Shown one piece after another: positions 32,092 to 40,814 of a stretch of 64,000 bases of DNA. Made by a program: the position numbers and the translations under genes. Under the pieces are notes generated by a model. The model saw only the letters and a list, made by a program, of their open reading frames with translations. It did no database searches and had not been told where the DNA came from. The first letter of the stretch is position 1; every line of letters begins with the position of its first letter. The DNA comes from Chlorobaculum limnaeum (GTDB lineage: Bacteria; Bacteroidota; Chlorobiia; Chlorobiales; Chlorobiaceae): contig NZ_CP017305.1 in the NCBI RefSeq assembly GCF_001747405.1, positions 1,940,001 through 2,004,000 on the forward strand. The letters are read 5' to 3'.

Positions 32092-32733
32092 ATGAAAGCT
32101 GCCGCAGCAACAATCGGCATTTTGTTTACCGCCATGTCCTGGACAGGCGCACTTGCAGACGTCATCAGCTCGAACCCGATAACCGGTACAAACCCAGGTG
32201 CCGACAACCCCTATGTGACTGGACTTTCCGGAAACGCGAACATCACGGCATCTGGAATCGGACGCGGCGCAGGAATCACGGGAAACACTGGTGCGGATCG
32301 ATACAACGCGAAAAACTGGTCACTACCATTTGATGCCAACGATTATTTCACCTTCACGCTGGATGCAAAGGATGGCTACGAAATCAACTTCACCAGTTTT
32401 GAATATCACGCCCAGAGATCGACCACTGGGCCAACATCCTTCGCGTTCAGGTCAAGCATTGACGGGTTTGCAACGGACATCGGAACGCCAACCGCAGCAG
32501 GAACGACAATTGATCTGCCCGGCGACAAGTTTTATAACCTCACAGACCCAATCGAATTCCGGCTTTATGGTTATGGTTCCGAAGGCGGCACCTTCAGCGT
32601 CAACGACTATACCTTTAACGGCACAGTCGAAGCCGTTCCCGAACCCGGTACGCTGGCGCTTGTCGGAGTCGGCTCGTTGCTGATGCTTGCAAGCAGGCAT
32701 CGCACGCGCAAGTCGTCCGAAATGGCAGCGTGA
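32092..32733 (+). CDS. PEP-CTERM exported protein
   Basis: 213 residues, preceded by CGGAG. Signal peptide at 1-22. The C-terminus has a PEP-CTERM sorting signal: [18 protein letters not shown] then a basic tail (SRHRTRK), the substrate pattern of exosortase. The mature domain is beta-rich, with [20 protein letters not shown] and YTFNGTVEA, and has no family I recognise. PEP-CTERM proteins are usually released to the surface or the extracellular matrix. No exosortase gene is in the window. Confidence 0.87.
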   Translation: MKAAAATIGILFTAMSWTGALADVISSNPITGTNPGADNPYVTGLSGNANITASGIGRGAGITGNTGADRYNAKNWSLPFDANDYFTFTLDAKDGYEINFTSFEYHAQRSTTGPTSFAFRSSIDGFATDIGTPTAAGTTIDLPGDKFYNLTDPIEFRLYGYGSEGGTFSVNDYTFNGTVEAVPEPGTLALVGVGSLLMLASRHRTRKSSEMAA

Positions 32734-33007
32734 CGGCAGGCGCACGCCAGAACGACTCATCGATCCCGGCGCTTCAGGTACGGCGGCCAAAACCGCCATC
32801 CCGAAAGCAGCCGGGATCATTGTTACAGGCACCTTTTCGCCTGACGATACTTCACCACTATTTTACACTCCCCATCAGTCATTCCACAAAAACAACGGCC
32901 TGAATCAGGTTCCGGCGCCTGTGAAAATTCAGATGGAAACGTATATTCCTGCCGTCCGTCACGAGACGGGCCAGAATACTTTTGAACCGATAAATTGATT
33001 CACGATA
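32734..33007. other. intergenic region
   Basis: An overlapping open frame (32687-32998) has no family resemblance and poor codon character. No hairpin with a T run was seen after the PEP-CTERM gene. Confidence 0.4.
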
Positions 33008-33181
33008 ATGGAGATCATGTACAAACAGAAGGCAGAACCCGGCAAGCAGTGCCAGGAGTGCCAGAGCTTCACCGTCAACCCCTCGAATGCGGCTGCGGGC
33101 ACCTGCTTCGGCAAGGACGTGGTTGCTGAAGGCGGCTGTATGTTTTTCAAGGCCAAGGAAGCAAACGCAGAAGCGAAATAA
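33008..33181 (+). CDS. small HiPIP-like iron-sulfur protein
   Basis: 57 residues, short enough to be missed by length cut-offs. Four cysteines are spaced as in high-potential iron-sulfur proteins: CQECQSF, then TCFGKDVV, then GGCMFF (C-X2-C-X13-C-X11-C). Length and the lack of a signal peptide suggest a minimal cytoplasmic form carrying one [4Fe-4S] cluster. An internal ATG at 33017 is an alternative start. Assignment to HiPIP rests on the Cys pattern and the C-F-GK-V-GGC context. Confidence 0.7.
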   Translation: MEIMYKQKAEPGKQCQECQSFTVNPSNAAAGTCFGKDVVAEGGCMFFKAKEANAEAK

Positions 33182-33344
33182 ATTTCGCCATCCGCTCACT
33201 GTTTCAGACGCCGCGCACTAACGAAATCTCTCAGGAAATGCCGGTGAATGAACAGGATAATATTGGACAGACAGGGTCTCCGGAAAAATATGAATCACTT
33301 CCGGAGACTTTTTTTATTTGTCGAACAATATGCAAGCAGTAAGA

Positions 33345-33358
33345 GGGACGTTCCTGAA
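33345..33358 (+). repeat. inverted repeat flanking the REP-associated transposase, left
   Basis: GGGACGTTCCTGAA is the inverted match (one mismatch in 14) of TTCAGGAGCGTCCC at 34386-34399. Confidence 0.7.
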
Positions 33359-33392
33359 TTCATTAAGTCACAACATCAAAACCACCTGAGCG

Positions 33393-34373
33393 ATTCCGAG
33401 AGGAGCGAGACTCGATTCGCCCGGAACCCTTCACCATGTGATCGTTCGCGGGATCGAAACAAGAGCGATCGTCAACGATGACGACGACCGTACCTTTTTC
33501 ATCTCCAGAATGGGGCAGATCGCCGCTAAAACCGGCACGACCGTCTATGCGTGGGCGCTGATGAGCAATCATGCGCATATACTGCTCAAAAGCGGACAGC
33601 CCGGACTGTCTACCTTCATGAGCAGGTTCCTGACTGGATATTCGATCTATTACAACCGCAGGCACGGGCGACATGGCCACCTCTTCCAGAACCGCTACAA
33701 ATCGATTGTCTGCCAGGAGGATGCCTATTTTCTGAAACTGGTCAGCTATATCCATCTCAATCCGTTGCGCGTCGGCATGGTCGATTCGATCGAGACGCTT
33801 GGTCAATTTCCATGGTGTGGTCATGAGGCGCTGATGGGCAAAAAAAGGTATGACTGGCAGGATGCCGATTATGTACTTCGCTATTTCGGCAAACAGACGG
33901 GCGCGGCGCGGCAGGCATATGTCGATTTCATGCAGCGGGAAAGCTATCTCGGTCAGCAGCCCAATCTTGTGGGCGGGGGCCTGATCCGTTCTGCCGGAGG
34001 CTGGTCGGAGGTCTTGTCATTGAGGCGGCGCGGAGACAGGCAGTTCAGCGACGAGAGAATCCTCGGCAGCGGAGCGTTTGCGCAAGAGGTGATCGATGAG
34101 GCCAACGCCGCGATCATAGAAAAGGTGCCGCGTTCAAAGTGCAGCGCGGAGGTGAATGCGCTGGTTGAGCGACACTGTGAACGTCGCGGCATCACTCGCC
34201 ATGCGCTGGAGAGCGGAGGACGAAGCCGGGCGTGTTCGGAAATCAGAAAAGAGCTTGCGCCGAAGCTGGCCTTCGACCTCGGATTGTCATATGCGGAAAC
34301 GGCCCCGCTGCTCGGCATCTCGGCTTCGGCTGTCTGCCAGATCATCCGGGCAGCGAAGGGGGATCGAACGTGA
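33393..34373 (+). CDS. REP-associated tyrosine transposase (RAYT, IS200/Y1 type)
   Basis: About 326 residues if read from 33393. The Y1 HUH signature is WALMSNHAHILLK (His-U-His) with the catalytic Tyr downstream in SYIHLNPLR or YSIYYNRRHGRHGHLFQNRY, both typical of RAYTs. The C-terminal part holds a DnaA-like helix-turn-helix (LAFDLGLSYAETAPLLGISA). The conserved N-terminus (PRGARLDSPGTLHHVIVRGI) lies upstream of the first usual start codon (GTG at 33438) and would start at ATT instead of the expected ATG. So the gene either uses a rare ATT start or is shortened. It is flanked by inverted repeats. Confidence 0.85.
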   Translation: MPRGARLDSPGTLHHVIVRGIETRAIVNDDDDRTFFISRMGQIAAKTGTTVYAWALMSNHAHILLKSGQPGLSTFMSRFLTGYSIYYNRRHGRHGHLFQNRYKSIVCQEDAYFLKLVSYIHLNPLRVGMVDSIETLGQFPWCGHEALMGKKRYDWQDADYVLRYFGKQTGAARQAYVDFMQRESYLGQQPNLVGGGLIRSAGGWSEVLSLRRRGDRQFSDERILGSGAFAQEVIDEANAAIIEKVPRSKCSAEVNALVERHCERRGITRHALESGGRSRACSEIRKELAPKLAFDLGLSYAETAPLLGISASAVCQIIRAAKGDRT

Positions 34374-34385
34374 ATTCTTAACGTT

Positions 34386-34399
34386 TTCAGGAGCGTCCC
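34386..34399 (-). repeat. inverted repeat flanking the REP-associated transposase, right
   Basis: TTCAGGAGCGTCCC, partner of 33345-33358. Confidence 0.7.
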
Positions 34400-34433
34400 T
34401 AAAGCGCAAGAAAGTCAAAGCAGCTAATCAATA

Positions 34434-34465
34434 AACCCCGTCCCGATCATATTCGGGACAGGGTT
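34434..34465. terminator. terminator between RAYT and hcp
   Basis: AACCCCGTCCCGA and TCGGGACAGGGTT form a 13-bp stem with one mismatch and a 6-nt loop, followed by ATTGTTTTG. It serves two convergent genes. Confidence 0.8.
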
Positions 34466-34499
34466 ATTGTTTTGATGATTTTTCTTTCGGAACGATAAT

Positions 34500-36128
34500 C
34501 TACTGTCCGGCCATCATCGCTTCGACGTCGGCATCGACCGTGCCAATGCCTTTGAGGTCGAATTTTTCGATGATCGCCGCAGCAATATTCGGCGTCAGGA
34601 ACTCGGGAAGTGTTGGGCCGAGGCGGATGCCTTTGACTCCGAGGTAGAGCAGCGCCAGCAGCACCGTGACAGCCTTCTGTTCGTACCAGGCGATGTCGTA
34701 GGAGATCGGCAGGTCGTTGATGTCCGCCAGTCCGAACACCTCCTGGAGTTTCATGGCGATGACCGCCAGCGAGTAGCTGTCGTTGCACTGGCCGGCGTCG
34801 AGCACTCGCGGAATGCCTCCGATGTCGCCAAGCGCCAGCTTGTTGTAGCGGTACTTCGCGCATCCGGCAGTGAGAATCACCGTGTCCTGCGGCAGCGCGG
34901 CGGCTACGTCGGTGTAGTACTGGCGCGTGGCGTGGCGTCCGTCGCATCCGGCCATGACCACAAAGCGCTTGATCGCGCCCGTCTTGACCGCATCAACAAC
35001 CTTGTCGGCCAGCGCCAGCACCTGGGTGTGGGCAAAGCCGCCGACGATCTCGCCGTTCTCGATCTCCGTCGGAGCCTGGCAGGTTTTGGCCAGCTCGATG
35101 ATTTCGGAGAAGTTCTTCTGGCTGCCTTCGACGCGCGCCGGGATGTGCTTCAAGCCCGGCCAGCCCGCCATGCCGGTGGTGAACATGCGACCGCGATAGG
35201 ACTCGCGCACCGGCACGATGCAGTTGGTCGTCATGAGAATCGGGCCGTTGAAGCTCTCGAACTCGCGATCCTGCTTCCACCACGATCCGCCATAGTTACC
35301 GACGAAGTGGTCATACTTCTTGAAGGCTGGATAGTAGTTCGCTGGCAGCATTTCGCAGTGGGTATAAACATCCACGCCGGCGCCTTCGGTCTGCTTGAGA
35401 AGGTCTTCCATGTCGCGCAGATCGTGGCCAGAGATGAGAATGCCGGGACGAGTGCCGACGCCGATATTGACCGTGGTGATCTCCGGGTTGCCGTAGGTTT
35501 CGGTGTTGGCCTTGTCGAGCAGCGCCATCGCCTTGACGGCCGTCGCACCGGTCTCCATCACCAGGCCGAGCAGCTCGTCTGCGGAGAGATCTTTCGTCAG
35601 CGCGGAGAGGCCTTTGACGTAAAATGCGTAAATCTCGTCATCGTTATAGCCAAGCACGGCGGCATGGTCGGTGTAGGCGGCCAGCCCCTTGATACCGTAG
35701 AGAATGAGACTCTTGAGCGAGCGCAGATCGGCATCCTCGCTCAGGCTGTCGATGCCGCAGGTGACGGCCTTGGCGAGAAACTCCTCGCGCGTGCTGCCGC
35801 TCCAGGTGGCGGCGTCGTGATCGGGCGTGGTTCCGGCGAGCGCCCTGACTTCGTCGCGCATGGCGAGCGCTTTCCGGATCTGCTCGACGATAGCCACGTC
35901 GTCGAAGTTGGTGTTGGTGACGGTCACGAACAGGCACTCGCTGATGAACTGCCCGTACTTCCGGTCGATGCCGCCTTCGAGCGCTTCGGCGCACAGGGCG
36001 ATCCCCTCGGCGGCGTACACGAGCGTATCCTGTAGTTTGGCTGTCATCTCATCCTTGCCGCACACGCCCCGGACGAAACAGCCCGTTCCTTTCACGCTCT
36101 CCTGACATTGGTCGCAATGCATACTCAT
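34500..36128 (-). CDS. hcp: hydroxylamine reductase / hybrid cluster protein, class I
   Basis: 542 residues. The N-terminal cluster motif is C5-X2-C8-X8-C17-X5-C23 ([15 protein letters not shown]), which marks the [4Fe-4S] class found in anaerobes. Hybrid-cluster ligands are in [48 protein letters not shown] and [12 protein letters not shown]. Hcp reduces hydroxylamine in vitro and acts as an NO reductase or S-nitrosylase in vivo. It is the last gene of an operon with a TPR protein and an iron-sulfur protein, behind an Rrf2 regulator. Confidence 0.96.
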   Translation of the reverse strand: MSMHCDQCQESVKGTGCFVRGVCGKDEMTAKLQDTLVYAAEGIALCAEALEGGIDRKYGQFISECLFVTVTNTNFDDVAIVEQIRKALAMRDEVRALAGTTPDHDAATWSGSTREEFLAKAVTCGIDSLSEDADLRSLKSLILYGIKGLAAYTDHAAVLGYNDDEIYAFYVKGLSALTKDLSADELLGLVMETGATAVKAMALLDKANTETYGNPEITTVNIGVGTRPGILISGHDLRDMEDLLKQTEGAGVDVYTHCEMLPANYYPAFKKYDHFVGNYGGSWWKQDREFESFNGPILMTTNCIVPVRESYRGRMFTTGMAGWPGLKHIPARVEGSQKNFSEIIELAKTCQAPTEIENGEIVGGFAHTQVLALADKVVDAVKTGAIKRFVVMAGCDGRHATRQYYTDVAAALPQDTVILTAGCAKYRYNKLALGDIGGIPRVLDAGQCNDSYSLAVIAMKLQEVFGLADINDLPISYDIAWYEQKAVTVLLALLYLGVKGIRLGPTLPEFLTPNIAAAIIEKFDLKGIGTVDADVEAMMAGQ

Positions 36129-36138
36129 GGTGTTCTCC

Positions 36139-36564
36139 TCAGTTTTCAGTTGTTTGTTTGTTCATCTCTGGTGACAGGATTCTGGCCAGCCGCCGGTCGG
36201 CTGCGCCGCCCTCCAGATCACCAAGCTTCTCTTTTGCGTGCGCCCGCTGCATGAGCGCCGCTTTCATGATAGATTTGCGGGGCCGCACCTCGATCACCGC
36301 GCTGAAATCTTCGATTGCCCCTTCGTAGTCTCCGGTTTCGCATCGTATGATTCCGCGATTGCCGTACGCGATGATTCTTTCGCGAAATCGCAAGCCGAGC
36401 TCGATCGCCATGCTGAAATCGGCCAGCGCCCCCGCCAGATCGCCCGAGGCGCTCCGGACTCCCGCCCGGTTGTTCCAGGCATCGGCGTTCACCGGATCGG
36501 CTTCGATCAGGCGACTGATCTCCTCCTCCGACCCGCGCCAGGCTCCAAGTGCGTCCTTCAGCAT
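36139..36564 (-). CDS. TPR-repeat protein
   Basis: 141 residues with about three tetratricopeptide repeats: [20 protein letters not shown], then [20 protein letters not shown] and [18 protein letters not shown]. It probably mediates protein contacts in the cytoplasm. It begins 1 bp after the stop of the iron-sulfur gene and ends 10 bp before hcp, so it is part of that operon. Specific partner unknown. Confidence 0.82.
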   Translation of the reverse strand: MLKDALGAWRGSEEEISRLIEADPVNADAWNNRAGVRSASGDLAGALADFSMAIELGLRFRERIIAYGNRGIIRCETGDYEGAIEDFSAVIEVRPRKSIMKAALMQRAHAKEKLGDLEGGAADRRLARILSPEMNKQTTEN

Positions 36565-36565
36565 C

Positions 36566-37450
36566 TCACACCCACTCCTCGCTCAGCGTGTCGCCCTGCA
36601 CGCCAATGACAATCTTTTTGACCGGAACCTTGCGCGACGCTCTCCTCGACGCCTCCTCGACGACCGAAAGCAGACCTCCGCAGCACGGCACCTCCATGAT
36701 CGCCACGGTGATAGTGTTGATGCGCGCATGGTCGATCATAGCGACAAGCTTTTCCACGTACGCATCGAGGCCGCTGTCGAGCTTCGGGCAGGCAACGGCG
36801 AGTGTTTTGCCGCGCAGGAGCCTGTTGTGAAAATCGCCTGCCGCGAATGCCACGCAGTCGGCGGCGAGAAGCAGGTCGGAACCTTCGAAATAGGGCGCGA
36901 TCGGGCTGACCAGGTGCAACTGTACCGGCCACTGGCGAAGCTCGCTCGGTGCATGAACCGCACCCCCAACCGGGGATACCGGCGCGCTCACGTTCGGTGA
37001 ACGGAAATCCATCATTTTACTGCCGGGGCATCCTCCCCCGTGATGCGCGTGAGCCGGATGCGCCGCCTGTGGAGCCGAAGCGGCGGAGTGTTCGAGCGGA
37101 TTCGGTATCCCCTGCTCTTCGAGATAGGCCACCGCCTCACGCAGGTAATCATTGGCGCCGTGATCGCGCAGGTGGCGCAGGTGCGCCGCAATGACATTCG
37201 GCCCGGCCTTCACGATGCTCTCCGCCATCACGCGCCGCTCGTCGTACGGCTCGGCCTCGCGCGTCTCGATCCGCATCGCACCGGTCGGGCAATGGCCGAT
37301 GCATGCGCCGAGGCCGTCGCAGAAGAGATCACTCACCAGCCGCGCCTTGCCGTCGATAAGCTGCAAGGCCCCTTCAGGGCATCCGGGTATGCAGTCGCCG
37401 CAACCGGTGCATTTTCTTTCATCTATGGTTATGATCTGCCGTTTCATCAT
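36566..37450 (-). CDS. 4Fe-4S ferredoxin-domain protein of the hcp operon
   Basis: 294 residues. The N-terminus has two ferredoxin-type cluster motifs: CTGCGDCIPGCPEGAL (about 16-31) and a second CDGLGACIGHCPTGAM (44-59). A His-rich linker (AHPAHAHHGGGCPG) leads to a C-terminal domain with LLLAADCVAFAAGDFHNRLL, VACPKLDSG and VPCCGGLLSV, Cys motifs seen in reductases that accompany Hcp. It probably donates electrons to Hcp. Spacing to the next gene (1 bp) supports one operon. Confidence 0.87.
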   Translation of the reverse strand: MMKRQIITIDERKCTGCGDCIPGCPEGALQLIDGKARLVSDLFCDGLGACIGHCPTGAMRIETREAEPYDERRVMAESIVKAGPNVIAAHLRHLRDHGANDYLREAVAYLEEQGIPNPLEHSAASAPQAAHPAHAHHGGGCPGSKMMDFRSPNVSAPVSPVGGAVHAPSELRQWPVQLHLVSPIAPYFEGSDLLLAADCVAFAAGDFHNRLLRGKTLAVACPKLDSGLDAYVEKLVAMIDHARINTITVAIMEVPCCGGLLSVVEEASRRASRKVPVKKIVIGVQGDTLSEEWV

Positions 37451-37467
37451 GTTTCCTGTTTTTTTTA

Positions 37468-37540
37468 TTCAGGAGGGTTTCAACCCTCCGGACATTTTGA
37501 CCTCATGTATTCATATTGCCCCGGCTTTCAAGCCGGGGAA
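37468..37540. repeat. palindromic repeat cluster
   Basis: GGAGGGTTTCAACCCTCC followed by GGACATT, then GCCCCGGCTTTCAAGCCGGGG. It resembles one half of the 245-bp element at 24601-24845 (same order of palindrome, GGACAT and CCGG hairpin). It lies between the Rrf2 gene and the operon it may control. Confidence 0.7.
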
Positions 37541-37563
37541 CTCGTGATACTCACTCCACTCAC

Positions 37564-37992
37564 TCACCCCTTCATCGCTTCGACCGCTTTCAAATCGTCG
37601 ATCAGTTTGCCGATGGTCACTTTTGCAAACTCGCTGCTCACCATCCGCTCGATGCGCATGATCTCGTGGCGCAGCACGCAGTTGGCGCGGTTCGAGCAGA
37701 GCTGCTTGCGGAACATGCACTCCGAAATCTGCACCTTGCCCTGGAAGATTTCGATCACCTCCGCCACGCCGATTTCGGCGGGATTTTTGCCCAGCCGGAC
37801 GCCGCCGCCCGCCCCCTCTTTAGACTCCACCAGCCCGCTGCGGATCAGCTCCTGCAAAATGCGCCGCAGGAACTGGTAGGGAATCGCCTGCTCGCCGGAG
37901 ATCACCTTGGCCGACACCCAACCGTCAGGCTTCATCCCGAGGGAGATCAGCGCCCGGACGGCGTAGTCGGTCTCTTTGTTCAGTACTTTCAT
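37564..37992 (-). CDS. Rrf2-family transcriptional regulator
   Basis: 142 residues. The N-terminal winged helix starts at NKETDYAVRALISLGMKPDG, with the recognition region around IPYQFLRRILQELIRSGLVE. Three cysteines in SECMFRKQLCSNRANC have the spacing of an iron-sulfur cluster site as in NsrR and IscR. A cluster-bearing regulator ahead of hcp points to NO sensing, but a role in iron-sulfur homeostasis is possible. A perfect palindrome lies 14 bp before the start codon. Confidence 0.92.
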   Translation of the reverse strand: MKVLNKETDYAVRALISLGMKPDGWVSAKVISGEQAIPYQFLRRILQELIRSGLVESKEGAGGGVRLGKNPAEIGVAEVIEIFQGKVQISECMFRKQLCSNRANCVLRHEIMRIERMVSSEFAKVTIGKLIDDLKAVEAMKG

Positions 37993-38005
37993 AATGGTCG
38001 TTTTT

Positions 38006-38026
38006 CTGATACTAATTTAGTATCAG
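38006..38026 (-). promoter_or_regulatory. operator palindrome of the Rrf2-family gene
   Basis: CTGATACTAA is repeated inverted around a single T, giving a perfect 21-bp dyad. The position immediately upstream of the regulator gene suggests autoregulation. Confidence 0.75.
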
Positions 38027-38198
38027 TTAATGAAAATCCAAAATCATCCGGGAAAATTCCCCGTTTCAGAAAAAAATCCAGATTAGCGGAAACCACCGCC
38101 AACGCATTGCGGTATAAACTACAAGGCGTCGATCCGCCAACGGAGGAATGCCCGGACGGGGGTGATATTTTTTTCATCAGACGAACACGCTCAACGCC

Positions 38199-39119
38199 AT
38201 GCTGCAACTGAAAACTGCCGGATACAAGGCGCTCGACCAGCTCCGTTCGCAAGGCGAGTTCCCGCCGAAGTGGACAAAAATCGATGAACTCGAAGGCGTG
38301 ACCGACCGCTTCATGGAGCGTTTCCGCCGCGAACGCTTCGAGGTCTCGAAAGAGCTTGGACCGGGATTTCTCATTCCGGAGCTGATCGAGCAGGCGACGA
38401 GAACCGCTGAGACCGAGCACATGGATAATTCGGCGGATGGGCGGGAGCGGCTCGAAGCAGTGCAGGCGCTCGACCGGATGAACCGGATGACCTTCGCCTA
38501 CGAACATCAGTGCGACCTCGTAATGCCGCTTGTCGCCGAACTTGCGACGAACGGCAAGCCGGTCGGCATCCTCGAACTCGCGGCGGGATCGGGCGGCCTG
38601 GCCTTCGCGCTCGCCGAACGGGCGCGGCAGACGGGCATCGAGGTAAGCGTCACGGCCTCGGACATCGTGCCGGATATGGTGAACGAGGGCAACCGGCTGG
38701 CCGGTGAACGGCACCTGCCCGTGAGCTTCCGGCGGCTGAACGCCTTCGACCTGCGCGATCTCGACGGCCTCGAGCCCGGCTCCGCCGATCTGGTGGTCAT
38801 CTCCCAAAGCATGCACCACTTCTCGCCCGGCCAGCTCGCGCTCATGATCGCGAGCGCGGAGCGCCACGGCGCGTCGGCTTTCGTGGGCCTGGACGGCTAC
38901 CGCAGCCTCCTGCTCACCGGCGGTGTGCCGCTCGTGGCGAGCCTTCAGGGCATAGGCACCTTCACGCAGGACGGCCTGATCTCAGCCAGGAAGTTCTACT
39001 CCGAAATCGAACTCGACATCATCGCCGCCATCGCCACCGGCAGGCAGGAGCATCGCGTGACCTGCTCCTGGCCCATGACGATGCTTCACGCCCGCCTGAC
39101 ACCGCTCGCCGGGTCATGA
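38199..39119 (+). CDS. class I SAM-dependent methyltransferase-like protein
   Basis: 306 residues. SAM-binding motif I is GILELAAGSGGLAFALAERA near residues 123-142; acidic residue after beta-2 in VTASDIVPDMV; motif IV region VVISQSMHHFSPGQ. The N-terminal 90 residues are helical and unassigned. The C-terminus (LTGGVPLVASLQGIGTFTQD) resembles methyltransferases acting on small molecules. No target is suggested by the neighbours. Confidence 0.8.
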   Translation: MLQLKTAGYKALDQLRSQGEFPPKWTKIDELEGVTDRFMERFRRERFEVSKELGPGFLIPELIEQATRTAETEHMDNSADGRERLEAVQALDRMNRMTFAYEHQCDLVMPLVAELATNGKPVGILELAAGSGGLAFALAERARQTGIEVSVTASDIVPDMVNEGNRLAGERHLPVSFRRLNAFDLRDLDGLEPGSADLVVISQSMHHFSPGQLALMIASAERHGASAFVGLDGYRSLLLTGGVPLVASLQGIGTFTQDGLISARKFYSEIELDIIAAIATGRQEHRVTCSWPMTMLHARLTPLAGS

Positions 39120-39205
39120 TTGGTAAACCGCGGTAAAGATTTTAACTTTATCCTATAGAATAGCTGACTTTTTCTGGTCACAACCCACAACAGGAGAACC
39201 TGCTC

Positions 39206-39661
39206 ATGAAAATAGGCAAAGCATTGACAGTGGTTCTGGTCGTCCTCGTGCTCATCCAGCTCATTCCCGGCAACGATCACCAGAACCCGCCCGTCACCGG
39301 CACTCCTGAATGGGACAGCCCCCGAACGGCGGAGTTATTCAAACGAGCATGCAACGACTGCCATTCGAACGAAACCTTCTGGCCCTGGTACAGCAACGTC
39401 GCCCCCATCTCATGGATTATCAACTACGACGTTAAGGAAGGTCGCTCGAAGTTCAACGTCTCCGAATGGGGCAGAACCGGCAAGAACGAGGGTGACGAGG
39501 CTGCTGCTGAAGTCAGGAATGGCAAGATGCCGCCATGGTTCTACCTGCCCGCGCATCCCGAGGCGAAGCTGACGCCTGCCGAAAAGGATGAACTGGTCAA
39601 GGGTCTCGTCGCGACCTTTGGGGACGAGGAGGCGGCAAAAGAGCAGAAAAAAGCTCAATGA
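39206..39661 (+). CDS. haem-binding domain protein, membrane-anchored c-type cytochrome-like
   Basis: 151 residues, ATG preceded by CAGGAG. An N-terminal membrane anchor covers 5-21. The haem attachment motif is C49-N-D-C52-H53 in [13 protein letters not shown], in the pattern of the haem-binding domain family ([49 protein letters not shown]). The Met in KMPPW is a candidate sixth ligand. It would sit in the periplasm and carry one haem c. Partner unknown. Confidence 0.87.
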   Translation: MKIGKALTVVLVVLVLIQLIPGNDHQNPPVTGTPEWDSPRTAELFKRACNDCHSNETFWPWYSNVAPISWIINYDVKEGRSKFNVSEWGRTGKNEGDEAAAEVRNGKMPPWFYLPAHPEAKLTPAEKDELVKGLVATFGDEEAAKEQKKAQ

Positions 39662-39778
39662 CCGGCCCCCATTCCTGCAATGGTATCGGGAACGGATTTC
39701 GATTTCGACTTGACGTGAACCAGCGATCGAGTCGCAAGTCGGAACAAAAGATGACGAGGACAATGATGCCCATGACAA

Positions 39779-40804
39779 ATGCCTGATTTTCGCTACGAAA
39801 AAACAAAGCTTACGGCCGGCAGAAATTATCCGCTTCATCTCTCTCTTTTTGTCGCGACCCTCCTGACCACGACATGGGCGGGCGCGATCTGGACCGGTAA
39901 GCCTCCCGAAACGGAGAGCGTCGGCGGGTTTCTTTCCGCACTGAAAACGGGCGTGCCGTTTTCGCTCTCGCTGCTGGCGTTTCTGACGGTGCACGAATTC
40001 GGCCACTTTTTCGCCACCGTGCGCCACGGCATCCGTTCCACGCTCCCCTACTACATTCCGCTGCCGCCGCTGCCGTTCCTTATGAGTATTGGCACACTCG
40101 GCGCGGTGATCCGCATGAAAGAGCCGATCCTGAGCCGCCGGGCGCTTTTCGACATTGGCGTAGCGGGGCCACTCACCGGATTCGCGGTCGCACTCGGCCT
40201 GCTCGCTTACGGCTTCACGCATCTGCCGCCTGCGGAGTACATTTACGCGATCCACCCGGAGTACCGGGTAACGGGCGGCATTCCGTCCGCGCCGACGGAG
40301 ACGCTGTATCTCGGCAAGAACCTGCTCTTCATCCTGCTCGAAGCGCTGATCGGGCCGAAAGGGCTGCCGCCGATGCATGAACTCTACCACTACCCATTCC
40401 TCTTCGCCGGATGGCTCGGCTGTTTCGTCACCGCGCTGAACCTTTTGCCAGTCGGCCAGCTCGATGGCGGCCACGTCATTTACGCCATGTTCGGCGGCGA
40501 AGGGCACCGCAAAATCTCGAAGCTCTTTCTCGCCTTCATCACCATCCTCGGCGCACCGTCGTTCATTGCCGCCATACTCCAACTGATCGATCCGGCAATC
40601 GTCATTCCCGCGCCGGAGCTGCTGCTGCGCTGGTCGTGGCCGGGATGGATCATCTGGGCCTTCATCCTGCGCCGCTTTCTCGGCACGAAGCACCCGCACG
40701 CCGGCAGCGACCGCCCGCTCTCGAAGCGCCGGATGATCGTCGGCTGGGCCTGCATCGCCATCTTCGTGCTGACCTTCACCCCCGTGCCCTTCGCCATCAT
40801 CTGA
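39779..40804 (+). CDS. M50-family intramembrane metalloprotease (site-2 protease)
   Basis: 341 residues with about seven membrane segments. The zinc motif is H72-E-F-G-H76 in FLTVHEFGHFFA; the third ligand motif is LLPVGQLDGGHV. It lacks the PDZ domain of RseP and is of the compact type found in many bacteria. It cleaves membrane-embedded substrates. A start codon overlap is absent, and folP follows after 10 bp, so both may be transcribed together. Confidence 0.9.
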   Translation: MPDFRYEKTKLTAGRNYPLHLSLFVATLLTTTWAGAIWTGKPPETESVGGFLSALKTGVPFSLSLLAFLTVHEFGHFFATVRHGIRSTLPYYIPLPPLPFLMSIGTLGAVIRMKEPILSRRALFDIGVAGPLTGFAVALGLLAYGFTHLPPAEYIYAIHPEYRVTGGIPSAPTETLYLGKNLLFILLEALIGPKGLPPMHELYHYPFLFAGWLGCFVTALNLLPVGQLDGGHVIYAMFGGEGHRKISKLFLAFITILGAPSFIAAILQLIDPAIVIPAPELLLRWSWPGWIIWAFILRRFLGTKHPHAGSDRPLSKRRMIVGWACIAIFVLTFTPVPFAII

Positions 40805-40814
40805 GCTTTTCGCG

